Counted from the stretch's first letter, positions 34,581-45,377 are shown. The stretch is DNA of 64,000 nucleotides from Chloroflexota bacterium (GCA_919901745.1 CAKKPP010000008.1:1-64000); one strand, 5' to 3'. Notes: generated by a model not told the origin, from the sequence alone. Numbers and translations are program-made.

Positions 34581-35332
34581 CGCGTGGCACTCCCCGGGTC
34601 CGGCGACCCGGACGCGCCACCGCCATCCGGGATGGGCACCGCCGCAATCGCATAACGCTGGCCGAACGCCCCGCGGATCGTGCGAACCGGCCCCAGGCCG
34701 GCGGCTCGCAGCAAGTCGGTCATCTCGCTCGCCCGGTACGCGCGTCGGACGGACAGCGGGGCGTCATGACGCGTGTACCGGTTACCCGTCAGCAGGTGGC
34801 CGAGCAGCCAGGCTCCGACCCAGGCAAGCCGGCCGCGATCGAGATCATTGACGATGACGCCGAGACGGGCGACGCGAGCCAGCTCACGGAACAGCTCCAC
34901 GGCTGCCTCCGGTTCCAGGTGGTGGACCACGAGCGAGACGTGGGCAACGTCGAACGAGCGATCGGGATAGGACAGCGAGCGCCCGTCGCCGACGTGGAGT
35001 TTCAGGCGGTCCGTGCTTGCGCTGGCCGGGTTCGCCCGGACGGCCGCCGCCAGGACTTCCGCACGGCTGTCGATCCCCACCACGGTCAGGCGTCGACCGC
35101 GGCGGTCCGCCCACTTCAGCAGCCCCAGCGGGATGTCGGCGCCGCCGGTCCCGACGTCCAGCAGCGTGAGCTCGGCGCGGTGGGCGGCCAGGGCTTCGAT
35201 GGCGGTGGCGCTCAGCGCGACGCCACCCAGCCAGCGATTGATCCGGCGCAGGTCTCGCAGGTTGCCAGCCAGGGCGACCGGGTCGTCGAGTGGGCCGTCG
35301 AGCAGCTCGACGGCGTTCGTGAGGCGCTCCAT
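34577..35332 (-). CDS. Class I SAM-dependent methyltransferase
   Basis: A methyltransferase of about 251 residues from ATG 35332; the frame is open to 35440. NLRDLRRINRWLGG precedes the SAM loop LLDVGTGGADIPL, then VVGIDSR, VGDGRSLSYPDRSFDVAHVSLVVHHL. This N-terminal signature is typical of methyltransferases that accompany polyketide synthases and FAD oxygenases. It is first in the four-gene cluster. The substrate is presumably the phenolic or quinone-like product. Confidence 0.78.
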   Translation of the reverse strand: MERLTNAVELLDGPLDDPVALAGNLRDLRRINRWLGGVALSATAIEALAAHRAELTLLDVGTGGADIPLGLLKWADRRGRRLTVVGIDSRAEVLAAAVRANPASASTDRLKLHVGDGRSLSYPDRSFDVAHVSLVVHHLEPEAAVELFRELARVARLGVIVNDLDRGRLAWVGAWLLGHLLTGNRYTRHDAPLSVRRAYRASEMTDLLRAAGLGPVRTIRGAFGQRYAIAAVPIPDGGGASGSPDPGSATR

Positions 35333-35491
35333 CCGAATCGGGTCCTCGGGGGTTGCCGAGGGCCTAGCGTACGACACCGGCGGACTGCGCCAGGCCTCCC
35401 GACAGGCGATCGGCGGCTCGACATGGTCGCCTACGACCACAGACCAGGGCCGTCGTCGGGGTGCCTTGCGTGACCGTCGAGAACATGGGTC

Positions 35492-35522
35492 TTGACATTG
35501 GAGTGACTCCAGGGTCTAAGGT
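35492..35522 (+). promoter_or_regulatory. MerR-type promoter with 19-bp spacer and central dyad
   Basis: TTGACA (35492-35497) and TAAGGT (35517-35522) are separated by 19 bp. The spacer contains the perfect inverted repeat TGGAGT-G-ACTCCA (35499-35511). An over-long spacer with a dyad is the hallmark of promoters untwisted by MerR-family activators. The next gene starts 6 bp after the -10, so the mRNA should be leaderless. No MerR gene is in the window. Confidence 0.75.
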
Positions 35523-35528
35523 CCGGAC

Positions 35529-36593
35529 ATGGCAGCGACACCCGAGACCGGCTACCTCGTCCTGGCCGACCTCACCGGATACACGGCGTATCTCTCGCGA
35601 AGTGAGCTCGAGCACGCTCCGACGATCGCCGGGGACCTGCTCGAGACGATCGTCGGGCGGCTGGAGCCACCGTTTCGGCTGGCGAAGTTCGAGGGCGATG
35701 CCGCGTTCCTGTTCGTGGAGGACGGACGAGCGGATCCGTCCCTGATGCTCGATGCCGTCGAGGCCACCTATCTGGCCTTCCGGCGCCGGCTGCGAAGCAT
35801 CGACCAGGCAACGAGCTGCGACTGCAACGCCTGCCGGCTGGCACCCAGACTCGACCTCAAGGTCTTCGTCCATCACGGCTCCTACGTTCGCGGCAGGATC
35901 TCGGGTCGTGACGAGCTGGCCGGACGCGACGTGATCCTCATCCACCGACTGCTCCAGGGCTCCAGGGCGTCGCGGGCCGACAAACGCGGATTCGCCCTGC
36001 TCACCGACGCGGCAGCGGACGCACTCGCACTGGACCCGCTGGCGCTCCGCCTGGAGGAGGGCACTGAAACGATCGAGCACCTCGGCGAGGTCCGCACGTT
36101 TGTCCTGGACCTTGAATCGCGTTGGGAGGACGACGCTGCCCGCCGACTCCTGACCGTGGTCCCCGGCAGCGAGCTGCTCGACATCGAGCTGTCCGTGGCA
36201 GCCGATCCCAGCGTCGTCTGGGCATATCTCACATCGCCGGCCCTGCGGTCGCTGTGGGAGAGCGCGATCACGATCGAGGAGGATGTCCAGGGCGGCCGTC
36301 GGGGCGTCGGTACAACGACTCGATGCGTCACCGGACAGCTTGCCACGCTCGAGGAGATCGTCGATTGGCAGCCCTACGAGCACGTTGGCTGGAGGCTGAC
36401 CGTCCCATCCGTGGGCCCGATCGCCGCGACTGCCGACCTGCAGGTCGCCGGGGAAGGCACGCACCTGCGCGTCCGCTGGGGCTATCTCGGAACCACCCCG
36501 CTGGACCCTGCTGCCGTCGAGCGAATCCGCACCGAGCGGACGGCGGCTCTGGGGCGCCTGGGTCACATCTTCGACCGCCTCTCGGTGTCCTGA
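35529..36593 (+). CDS. DUF2652 protein with C-terminal SRPBCC domain
   Basis: A 354-residue two-domain protein. The N-terminal part (about 1-185) is DUF2652, an adenylate/guanylate-cyclase-like fold: YLVLADLTGYTAYL, FEGDAAFLF and the DCNACRL cysteine pair are visible. The C-terminal part (about 195-350) is SRPBCC-like (LSVAADPSVVWAYLTSPALRSLWE). Start ATG 35529 coincides with the expected transcription start of a MerR-type promoter, so it should be leaderless. The dyad-controlled promoter suggests induction by a small molecule or stress. No catalytic cyclase residues can be assigned with confidence. Confidence 0.75.
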   Translation: MAATPETGYLVLADLTGYTAYLSRSELEHAPTIAGDLLETIVGRLEPPFRLAKFEGDAAFLFVEDGRADPSLMLDAVEATYLAFRRRLRSIDQATSCDCNACRLAPRLDLKVFVHHGSYVRGRISGRDELAGRDVILIHRLLQGSRASRADKRGFALLTDAAADALALDPLALRLEEGTETIEHLGEVRTFVLDLESRWEDDAARRLLTVVPGSELLDIELSVAADPSVVWAYLTSPALRSLWESAITIEEDVQGGRRGVGTTTRCVTGQLATLEEIVDWQPYEHVGWRLTVPSVGPIAATADLQVAGEGTHLRVRWGYLGTTPLDPAAVERIRTERTAALGRLGHIFDRLSVS

Positions 36594-36626
36594 GCACCGC
36601 GTCCCGCGAGGGCTCGGAACTCCGCG

Positions 36627-36851
36627 GTGCCGGCGTCGGCGCGCATTGGTCTCGCCGCCGGCACGGCTCTGACGGCGGTGCTGACTCGTATACTGGCTCC
36701 CGCCTGGGGCATCGATGGAGCCGCCGTCGCCGGGACGGCGGGTACGGTGCTCCGGAACGTGCTGCTGCGGTGGTTCGTCCGCCGGCGGCTGTCGTTCTTG
36801 CCCTTACGCGGTGTCTTCATCCCACGCGTGGGTGGATCTCGCGAGGCCTGA
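36627..36851 (+). pseudogene. C-terminal relic of a polysaccharide flippase
   Basis: A 74-codon frame reads TRILAPAWGIDGAAVAGTAGTVLRNVLLRWFVRRRLSF. This is the last helix pair and basic end of Wzx/MATE-like oligosaccharide flippases, which are normally over 400 residues. Nothing upstream supplies the rest. It precedes an acyltransferase gene, as flippases often do in surface-sugar clusters, so I read it as a deletion remnant. Confidence 0.45.
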
Positions 36852-36879
36852 ACGGGCAGACGTCACAGGGAGTCAGCTC

Positions 36880-37368
36880 ATGGTGGACCCGCGAGGGCAG
36901 TTCAACGTCATCGCCCCCGATGTGCTCATCGGCGAGGGGACGCGCGTGGGGAACTTCGTCTTCATCCGCGCCAACACGAACATCGGGGCCGGTTGCACCA
37001 TCGGCTCGTACGTCGACATCGAGGGCGACGTTTCGATCGGCGACCGCGTTTCCCTCCAGAGCGGCTGCTACATCACCCGCGGCGTCGTGATCGAGGACGA
37101 CGTCTTCTGCGGGCCGCGGGTCATCACCATGAACGACAAGCGCATCGTCCACCGCCGGTCCAGCCTCACCTTCGTGCGCGAAGGGCCCCGGATCGGGCGC
37201 GGGGCGCGGGTCGGCGGCGGGAGCGTGCTCCTGCCGGGGGTGACGATCGGGGCGAACGCCTTCGTAGGCGCCGGATCGGTGGTGACCAGGGACGTCCCGG
37301 AGGGTTCGATCGTCGTGGGCAACCCGGCGCGCGTCGTGGGGTCGGTGCGCCCGGAGGAGCTCCTGTGA
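36880..37368 (+). CDS. Left-handed beta-helix acyltransferase
   Basis: A 162-residue hexapeptide-repeat enzyme. Repeats of the (I/V)G-x-x-(T/S/V) kind run from VLIGEGTRVGNFVFI through VLLPGVTIGANAFVGAGSVVTRDVPEGSIVVGNPARVVG. The family uses acetyl-CoA or acyl-ACP to acylate sugars. ATG 36880 follows AGGGAG. The end overlaps the next gene's GTG by 4 bp. It is probably part of a surface-sugar or nucleotide-sugar pathway together with the glycosyltransferase downstream. Confidence 0.85.
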   Translation: MVDPRGQFNVIAPDVLIGEGTRVGNFVFIRANTNIGAGCTIGSYVDIEGDVSIGDRVSLQSGCYITRGVVIEDDVFCGPRVITMNDKRIVHRRSSLTFVREGPRIGRGARVGGGSVLLPGVTIGANAFVGAGSVVTRDVPEGSIVVGNPARVVGSVRPEELL

Positions 37369-38195
37369 GCGAGTCGGACAAGCTGATCATCAATGCCGCG
37401 GTCACCGGCACCGTCCTCTCCACGTCCGACACGCCGTTCCTCCCGACGACCATCGAGGAGATCGTGGCGTGCGCCGTCCAGGTCCGGGAGGCCGGAGCTT
37501 CCATCATCCACCTGCATGCCCGGAACCCCGACCAGAGTCCATGCTACGACCCCGCCGTCTACTCCGAGCTCGTCGTCCGGGTGCGCGAGGCGACGGACCT
37601 CGTCATCAACGTCTCGCTGTCGGGTCGATACGTGGCAGACGTCGGGACGCGCGCCGCGCCGCTGGCCGCGCGGCCTGAGCTGGCGAGCCTCACGGTCGGC
37701 TCCATGAACTTCATGTCGGGGCCGAGCGTCAACGCACCCGACACGATCCGCGAGCTCGCGCGGCGGATCCACGCGGCCGACGCTGTTCCTGAGCTCGAGA
37801 TCTTTGAAGCGGGGTTTGCCACCTTCGCGACCTACCTGGCCCGGAAGGGCATCCTCCGGCCGCCGCATTACGCCAACATCATCGTCGGGTCGCTCGGGGC
37901 CGCGCCGCTCGACCTTGTCGGCCTCGGGCACATCATCAGCCTGCTGCCGGCCGGGACCATCTGGTCGGTTGGGGGTCTGGGCCAGTTCCAGCTCGACGCG
38001 AACGTCATGAGCATCGCGGCCGGCGGGCACGTCCGTGTCGGCCTCGAGGACAACATCCATTACGACCGGGCCAGGCGCGACCTCGCCGACAATGCCCGGC
38101 TGGTCGCGCGGATCGCCCGGATCGGACGGGAGATGGGTCGAGAGCCAGCCACGCCGGCCGAGGCCCGCTCGCTGATCGGCCTGGCACCGAGGTAG
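37365..38195 (+). CDS. BKACE-family (DUF849) beta-keto acid cleavage enzyme
   Basis: A zinc TIM-barrel enzyme of 276 residues of the 3-keto-5-aminohexanoate cleavage family, which splits beta-keto acids with acetyl-CoA. IIINAAVTG, SIIHLHARNPD (His-x-His zinc ligands), LASLTVGSMNF and EIFEAGFATFATYL are visible signatures; the C-terminus has VRVGLEDNIHYD. It starts at GTG 37365, overlapping the acyltransferase stop. The precise keto acid cannot be inferred from these neighbours. Confidence 0.85.
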   Translation: MSESDKLIINAAVTGTVLSTSDTPFLPTTIEEIVACAVQVREAGASIIHLHARNPDQSPCYDPAVYSELVVRVREATDLVINVSLSGRYVADVGTRAAPLAARPELASLTVGSMNFMSGPSVNAPDTIRELARRIHAADAVPELEIFEAGFATFATYLARKGILRPPHYANIIVGSLGAAPLDLVGLGHIISLLPAGTIWSVGGLGQFQLDANVMSIAAGGHVRVGLEDNIHYDRARRDLADNARLVARIARIGREMGREPATPAEARSLIGLAPR

Positions 38196-38224
38196 GCGGG
38201 CCCACGGCCCGACACGGGGTGACC

Positions 38225-39349
38225 ATGGGCCTTCGCGTCCTCATCACGAACATCGAGCTCTGGCCGCCGTCCGGCACGGTGCTCTATGTGCGCGATCTCG
38301 CGCTTGAGCTCCAACGTCAGGGGCACCGCCCGGCGATCTTCAGCGCCGCTGGAGGCGGGATCGCCGAGGAACTCGGCGCTGCCGGCATCCCGGTGACGGA
38401 TCGGCCGGATCGGCTGCCCTGGACTCCGGACATCGTCCACGCCCACCACCACGCACCGGCGCTGCTGGCGCTCCGCACGTGGCCGGCAACACCGGCGATC
38501 TTCATCTGCCACGACCACTCGTCGGAGGACGATCGGGCACCGCTCGAGCCGCAGGTCCGTCGCTACTTCGGCGTGAGCCAGGTGTGCGTGGATCGGCTCC
38601 TGCGGGACGGAGCTCCGAGCGAACGAACAGGGCTGCTCCTCAACTTCGTCGACACGGCTCGCTTCCGGCCGCGCGGACCGTTGCCGCTGCGTCCCCGCCG
38701 GGCCCTCGTGTTCAGCAACTACGCGCACGTGGGCAGCCATTTGCCGGCCGTGACCGAGGCGTGCCGCCAGGCCGGCCTGGAGCTCGACGTCGTCGGCCTC
38801 AGCGCGGGCACCCTGGCGCTCCGGCCGGAGGAGGTGCTCGGGCAGTACGACATCGTCTTCGCGAAGGCGCGGGCTGCGATCGAAGCGATGGCCGTCGGGG
38901 CCGCCGTCGTCCTGTGCGACTTCGCCGGGGCCGGCCCGCTGGTCACCTCGGGCGAGTTCGACGATCTCCGGCCGCAGAACTTCGGTTTCGCTGCCCTCCG
39001 CCAACCGCTGCAACCGGAGTTCCTGGTCCGTGAGATTGCCCGGTACGACCCGGTCGATGCGGAACGGATCAGGGACCGAGTACGGGCCGAGGCGAGCGTG
39101 GCCGCAACCGTCGCGCGGCTGGTGGAGATCTACAACCTCGTGGTCGCGGAGCACCAGGGCGAAGAGTGGCGGACCGGGACGCCCGGCCCGCGGCCAGGCC
39201 GCCCGTTCCCGATCCGAGAGTTGTCGTACCTGCGTCTCGCGTGGGCCTGGAGGGCCGTTCCGCGCGAGCATCGGAACCGCCTCAAGCGCCTGCCCGGGGC
39301 AGAGCAGATCCGGCGAGGCGTCCGTCGCCTGCTCGGCGAATCCGGCTGA
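38225..39349 (+). CDS. Glycosyltransferase family 4-like protein
   Basis: A GT-B glycosyltransferase of 374 residues. It has an N-terminal acceptor domain (LELQRQGHRPAIFSAAGGGIAEEL, DIVHAHHHAP) and a donor domain with YDIVFAKARAAIEAMAVGAAVVLCDFAGAGPLVTSGEFD. The EX7E-like region is weakly conserved. ATG 38225 is preferred; GTG 38219 is an alternative. It ends the short plus-strand cluster and faces the hydrolase-glycosyltransferase fusion gene. Confidence 0.75.
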   Translation: MGLRVLITNIELWPPSGTVLYVRDLALELQRQGHRPAIFSAAGGGIAEELGAAGIPVTDRPDRLPWTPDIVHAHHHAPALLALRTWPATPAIFICHDHSSEDDRAPLEPQVRRYFGVSQVCVDRLLRDGAPSERTGLLLNFVDTARFRPRGPLPLRPRRALVFSNYAHVGSHLPAVTEACRQAGLELDVVGLSAGTLALRPEEVLGQYDIVFAKARAAIEAMAVGAAVVLCDFAGAGPLVTSGEFDDLRPQNFGFAALRQPLQPEFLVREIARYDPVDAERIRDRVRAEASVAATVARLVEIYNLVVAEHQGEEWRTGTPGPRPGRPFPIRELSYLRLAWAWRAVPREHRNRLKRLPGAEQIRRGVRRLLGESG

Positions 39350-39424
39350 GCCGGACCGGCTCGGGCTCCTCGCGGTGACCGAACATCTGGCGATCCTCGT
39401 GGGCGATGCGTCCGGGAATCGCGC

Positions 39425-41580
<2,156 letters not shown>

Positions 41581-41584
<4 letters not shown>

Positions 41585-42252
41585 GGGTCCCCCTCCGACG
41601 CCGTCCCGGTGGGCCGGCGGCTCAAGGCCTGTCGACCCTCGAGCCATTTGTCGATCCAGTCGAGAAGCTCCCCCTGTCCCGTCTCCACCCCCGACAGGCG
41701 CTCGAGGATGATGCCTTCGTTGAAGGTCATCACGAGCGAGACCAGGGCGTCGAGCGGCATCTCGATCCCGAACTCCTCGCGCGCCGCCGCGAACGCCTCG
41801 GTGAGCACGGCGCGCCACTTCTCGTCGACGGCCGCGACTCGCTGGCGAAGGTGGGGATGATTCCACGAGAGGGCCTGGAGTTCGAGCCAGACCTTCTGGT
41901 ACGGGCGGTCGACGTCCAGGTACCGCATCGCCTGCCGCCATTTCTGGAGAGACGGGATATCCGCGGCGTACATCTCACGATGGCGCACGATCAGTCGCTC
42001 GGTGAACCGTTCCAGGACCCTGACGAACAGGTTGTCCATCGAGCCGAAGTAGTAGTGCACCAGCCCGGGGTTCGTTCCGGCTTCCTCGGCCAGGAGCCGG
42101 GTCGTGATGCCGGCATGACCGGCGCTGATGAGCAGGCGCTCGGCAGCATCGAGGAACGCATCCTCGGTCGACGCCCGAGAGCCCTCCGGTCGATGCGACC
42201 CGGTCGACCCCGGCATGCGCGGCGCCCGGGTCGACGAACGCTCGCTCGTCAA
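41581..42252 (-). CDS. TetR-family transcriptional regulator
   Basis: A 223-residue repressor with the N-terminal helix-turn-helix AGITTRLLAEEAGTNPGLVHYYFGSMDNLF and a helical ligand domain. It lies between an OsmC-like gene (4-bp overlap) and the hydrolase-glycosyltransferase gene (4-bp overlap), so it is part of the operon it probably controls. A perfect palindrome just upstream of the operon is the likely binding site. Confidence 0.88.
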
Positions 42253-42815
42253 TCCAGGACCACGAGGTCGGTCGTCACCGGGACGGGATTGGCTAGGATG
42301 TCGCGAACCGGCGACGTGTCCTGGACGTGTTGGCAGAGTTCCTCGAGCTGCTGCTGGGTCGCATTCGGCGAGCGGACCCAGCTCTTCGCCCGGATCTCTG
42401 AAAAACCGGCGCGCGGGCCCCCGAGGCCGAGGAAGCGGTGGAGGTCGAGATCACCCTCGACCTCGTAACGGAGCTCGCTGATCTCGATCCCTCGGGCAGC
42501 TGCGTTGTAGACATAGCCGACGCCGTAGCAGAACGCGAGGGCCTGCAGGACGAGCTCGACCGCGTTGGGCCCGGCGTTCGTGCCGAGGAGCACCGGCGGC
42601 TCGTCGCCAACGAGGCGAAAGGGCTCGGCCCGGTCGGCGGTCGGTGTGCCGGCATGCTCAAACGCGCCGATCTCACCGTGGTTCCGTCCGCCGGTCTCCC
42701 AGCTGCTCGTGGCCCGGAACGTGAAGCTCGCGACATTCGCGTCGGACTGTACCGCTCCGATCGTGGCGATCAACCGGTCGACGTCGACCCCGTTGCGGGA
42801 CGTGATCGTGGCCAT
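42249..42815 (-). CDS. OsmC-family protein
   Basis: A 188-residue OsmC/Ohr-like protein; the family includes thiol peroxidases for organic hydroperoxides. The core helix carries a Cys (LQALAFCYGVGY). At the second conserved position the stretch LCQHVQDTSPVRDIL has Ser/Thr where classical OsmC has Cys, so normal two-cysteine peroxidase chemistry is doubtful. It is the first gene of the TetR-controlled operon. Confidence 0.8.
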   Translation of the reverse strand: MATITSRNGVDVDRLIATIGAVQSDANVASFTFRATSSWETGGRNHGEIGAFEHAGTPTADRAEPFRLVGDEPPVLLGTNAGPNAVELVLQALAFCYGVGYVYNAAARGIEISELRYEVEGDLDLHRFLGLGGPRAGFSEIRAKSWVRSPNATQQQLEELCQHVQDTSPVRDILANPVPVTTDLVVLD

Positions 42816-42841
42816 CTGCTGTCCTCCTTCTGCTCGCTGAC

Positions 42842-42857
42842 TTAGGCGATTGCCTAA
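42842..42857. promoter_or_regulatory. TetR-type palindromic operator
   Basis: TTAGGC-GATT-GCCTAA is a perfect 6+4+6 palindrome, 26 bp upstream of the OsmC start. On the minus strand TTGACA (42887-42882) lies upstream. It is the obvious site for the TetR protein encoded in the operon. Confidence 0.7.
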
Positions 42858-42942
42858 TACGATCGACTAATCAGGCGACGCTGTCAAGGGGCAAGAAGGC
42901 GGGCCGTCAAGATGTCGGCCTCGTACTAGACTCGGCCCCACG

Positions 42943-43452
42943 ATGACGCAAGGATCGACCGTCGAGACGCTGGTGTCGGGCAGCTTCGCGGCACTCCGAA
43001 CGACCTTCGACGGGCGGTTCTGGCTGGTCGCCGTGCTCGCCACCCTTGGATCGCTTCTGCTGCTCGGGGTCCCGACCGCGGTCATCCCGAATCCGTTCTT
43101 CATCCGGATGACGCCGACCGAGACGTTCAACGTGATCGTCTGGCTCGCGTCGGCGCCGCTCGTCGGGCTCCTGGCCGCGACCTACGTTCGGCCGCCCGGC
43201 CATGGCCTCGGGCACCCACGTGATGAGGCCGGTGCGGGACGGGCGACAGTGGGCGGGGTCGCCGCGTACCTCGCGATCGGTTGCCCGATCTGCAACAAAG
43301 TGGTCGTCGCGGCGTTGGGCGTCAGTGGGGCGCTCTCGGTCTTCGCGCCGATCCAGCCACTCATCGGTGCCGCATCCGTGGCTCTCCTTGGGACAACCCT
43401 GGCCTGGCGCCTTCGCGCTCGCGCGCGACGCTGCGAGCGCTGCGCGGTCTGA
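42943..43452 (+). CDS. MerT-like four-helix membrane protein
   Basis: A 169-residue protein with four predicted helices. The third contains GCPICNK followed by VVVAALGVSGALSVFAP, which recalls the CC-plus-LGVSGA helix of the mercury transporter MerT, although full MerT similarity is lacking. A Cys-rich end (CERCAV) follows. It stands at the edge of the metal island and may move a soft metal ion or thiol compound. The function is not established. Confidence 0.6.
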   Translation: MTQGSTVETLVSGSFAALRTTFDGRFWLVAVLATLGSLLLLGVPTAVIPNPFFIRMTPTETFNVIVWLASAPLVGLLAATYVRPPGHGLGHPRDEAGAGRATVGGVAAYLAIGCPICNKVVVAALGVSGALSVFAPIQPLIGAASVALLGTTLAWRLRARARRCERCAV

Positions 43453-43486
43453 CCGGCGCGACGACGCCGGCGCGGGATCGGGCTGG

Positions 43487-43507
43487 TGCTATACTCCATG
43501 GGAGTAT
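43487..43507 (+). promoter_or_regulatory. Extended -10 promoter overlapped by a CsoR-like palindrome
   Basis: TGCTATACT is an extended -10 (43487-43495). It is overlapped by the palindrome ATACTCC-ATG-GGAGTAT (43491-43507), with perfect 7-bp arms. ATAC...GTAT ends with C/G runs between them are typical of CsoR/RcnR-family operators. A CsoR relative is encoded at 59360. Confidence 0.6.
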
Positions 43508-43536
43508 CGGCCCCTCAGCATCAGGAAGGCAACATC

Positions 43537-44028
43537 ATGGAACTGACACTGCTTGAAAGCGGACCCGAGGCCCTTCGCGCGGGCTACACCTGTCCCTGCG
43601 GCTGCACCCCGTCGGTCGAGTTCGCCCGCGGGGCCGAGCTCGCGGAGGAGGGCTGCTGCTGCGGCAACCACTTCGCCGTCGGGCCGCGGGCTGCGGCCAG
43701 CCTGACACCGACACCCGGCTTCGAGCCGGAGCTCAAGACGTTCGATGCCCCCTGGGGTGAGCACCTCGAGGCGGCCTGGCTCGTCGGACCCAGCGTGCAC
43801 GGCCCGGAGTCCGGGGCCGATCATCACGCCGATCATCACGCCGATCACGCGCACGTCGCGATCGATCCCGTCTGTGGCATGACCGTGGAGCCCGAGGCGG
43901 CGCGAGCCAGGGGCCTGTTCGTCGCCCGGGGCGGAACGGACTATTTCTTCTGTGGCAAGGGCTGCAAGCTCGAGTTCGGCGACGACCCCGAGCGGTTCCT
44001 CGACCCCGCCTACGTCCCCTCGATGTAG
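43537..44028 (+). CDS. YHS-domain metal-binding protein with His-rich linker
   Basis: A 163-residue protein. The N-terminal region carries paired cysteines (YTCPCGCTPSVEF, EEGCCCGNHF). A linker has an ADHH repeat (12-bp units at 43819 and 43831). The C-terminal YHS domain (DPVCGMTVEPEAA, TDYFFCGKGCKLEF) binds metals and often accompanies copper ATPases. ATG 43537 follows AGGAAGG. It is probably a cytoplasmic copper-binding or delivery protein, controlled by the overlapping CsoR-like operator. Confidence 0.78.
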   Translation: MELTLLESGPEALRAGYTCPCGCTPSVEFARGAELAEEGCCCGNHFAVGPRAAASLTPTPGFEPELKTFDAPWGEHLEAAWLVGPSVHGPESGADHHADHHADHAHVAIDPVCGMTVEPEAARARGLFVARGGTDYFFCGKGCKLEFGDDPERFLDPAYVPSM

Positions 44029-44038
44029 ATCGGCCGCC

Positions 44039-44452
44039 ATGAGGCTCTGCCTCGGACTGATCTCGGTCGCCGTGGCCGTCGTGGGGCTCGCCGCCTGTGG
44101 CGGCGGGACGCGGAGTCCGATCTGCACCGCGAACGACTCGCTCCGGGCGGCGCTCCGGGCCGTCGATGCGGCGCGAAGCGCGGACAGCTCGGGCGACAGC
44201 GCAGCCGTGGATCGGGAGATGAACGAAGTCGAGCGTCTTCTCGGCGTCGCGCGGGGGAACCTCGCAGGCGCCACAGCGGACCCCGACACCGCAGCGGCGG
44301 CCCGCGCGATGCTCGAGGCGGCCAACTACCTCCAGTTCATGGTGGACGACTCACGGGCCTCGGGCACGGTTGACTTCCCGATCGCCCAGTTCGCGGCTCG
44401 AGAGGTGAATCGGGCGGGATCCGGAGCGGGCGGCGCCCCGCTGAACTGCTGA
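44039..44452 (+). CDS. Small lipoprotein of unknown function
   Basis: A 137-residue protein with a signal peptide ending at lipobox Cys20 (VVGLAAC). A helical body follows, with two further cysteines near the ends (RSPICTAND and the C-terminal PLNC). It is not a family I recognise. It starts 10 bp after the YHS gene and 10 bp before the propeller gene, so it belongs to the operon starting at 43537. Confidence 0.65.
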   Translation: MRLCLGLISVAVAVVGLAACGGGTRSPICTANDSLRAALRAVDAARSADSSGDSAAVDREMNEVERLLGVARGNLAGATADPDTAAAARAMLEAANYLQFMVDDSRASGTVDFPIAQFAAREVNRAGSGAGGAPLNC

Positions 44453-44462
44453 CAGGAGCACC

Positions 44463-45377
44463 GTGACAAGGAAACGGAAGAGCCAGACATCGCACACCAG
44501 CGCACGGATCGACCGTCGCCCGTCGGCACCCGTGCGAGAGCGGCGGCCCCTCGTCCTCGCCGGCGTGGTGCTCGTCGCGGTGGTCGCCGTCGTCACCTTC
44601 GCCCTCACTCGACCGGGCGGTTCGTCCATCGAGGCGTGGAGCCGCCTCGGGACCGAGGACGTCCACTCGCTGGCGTTCGTCGATGGCGACCCGCAGCGAC
44701 TTCTGTTCGGCCACCACGGCGGGATCCTCGCGACCGACGACGGCGGGAAGACGTGGGAGCCGCTGGCCACGCGGTCCGATGCGATGAGCCTGGGCGTGGC
44801 CGGCGGCGGCTCGATCGTGATCGCCGGTCACGAGGTCTTCGCCGAGAGCCGGGATGGTGGCCAGACCTGGGCCGACATCCCCGCCGACCTTCCCAGCCTC
44901 GACATCCACGGCTTCGCGCGGGATCCGGGCGACCCGGCCCGGATGTGGGTCTACCTGGCGATCGGTGGGTTCTGGGAGAGCCTGGACGCGGGCCGCACCT
45001 GGGAGCAGCTCCACGAGCAGAACATTCTCTTCCCCGTCGCGATCGAGGGCTCGTCTGGGACACTCCTCGTCGGCGTCAGTGCCACGGGCATCGCACGTTC
45101 GGATGATGGAGGACGCACCTGGCAACCCGTTGCGGACCCGGAGCTCTATCCCGTCACCGGCCTGGCGGCCACGACCGACGGATCCGTCCTGGTCGCGAGC
45201 GGACCTGACGCGGTGGCCCGATCGGTGGACGGCGGGGCGAGCTGGTCGCGGCTTCCGTTCGAGGGCCAGCCGGCGGTCGTCGCGGTCGCGGACGGAGGCC
45301 GCTCGATCGCGCTCGTCACCCGCTCGACCGAGTTCTTCCGCTCCGACGACGGCGGACAGACCTGGCCGAGCCCCTGA
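44463..45377 (+). CDS. BNR/Ycf48-like beta-propeller, membrane-anchored
   Basis: A 304-residue protein starting at GTG 44463. A positively charged N-terminus and one helix (PLVLAGVVLVAVVAVVTFAL) anchor it, with the rest outside. BNR-type repeats such as TDDGGKTWEPL, SRDGGQTWADI, SDDGGRTWQPV and SDDGGQTWPSP mark a propeller of the F510_1955 glycosyl-hydrolase-like or Ycf48 group. No catalytic sialidase residues are assured. It continues the operon of the YHS gene. Confidence 0.75.
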   Translation: MTRKRKSQTSHTSARIDRRPSAPVRERRPLVLAGVVLVAVVAVVTFALTRPGGSSIEAWSRLGTEDVHSLAFVDGDPQRLLFGHHGGILATDDGGKTWEPLATRSDAMSLGVAGGGSIVIAGHEVFAESRDGGQTWADIPADLPSLDIHGFARDPGDPARMWVYLAIGGFWESLDAGRTWEQLHEQNILFPVAIEGSSGTLLVGVSATGIARSDDGGRTWQPVADPELYPVTGLAATTDGSVLVASGPDAVARSVDGGASWSRLPFEGQPAVVAVADGGRSIALVTRSTEFFRSDDGGQTWPSP

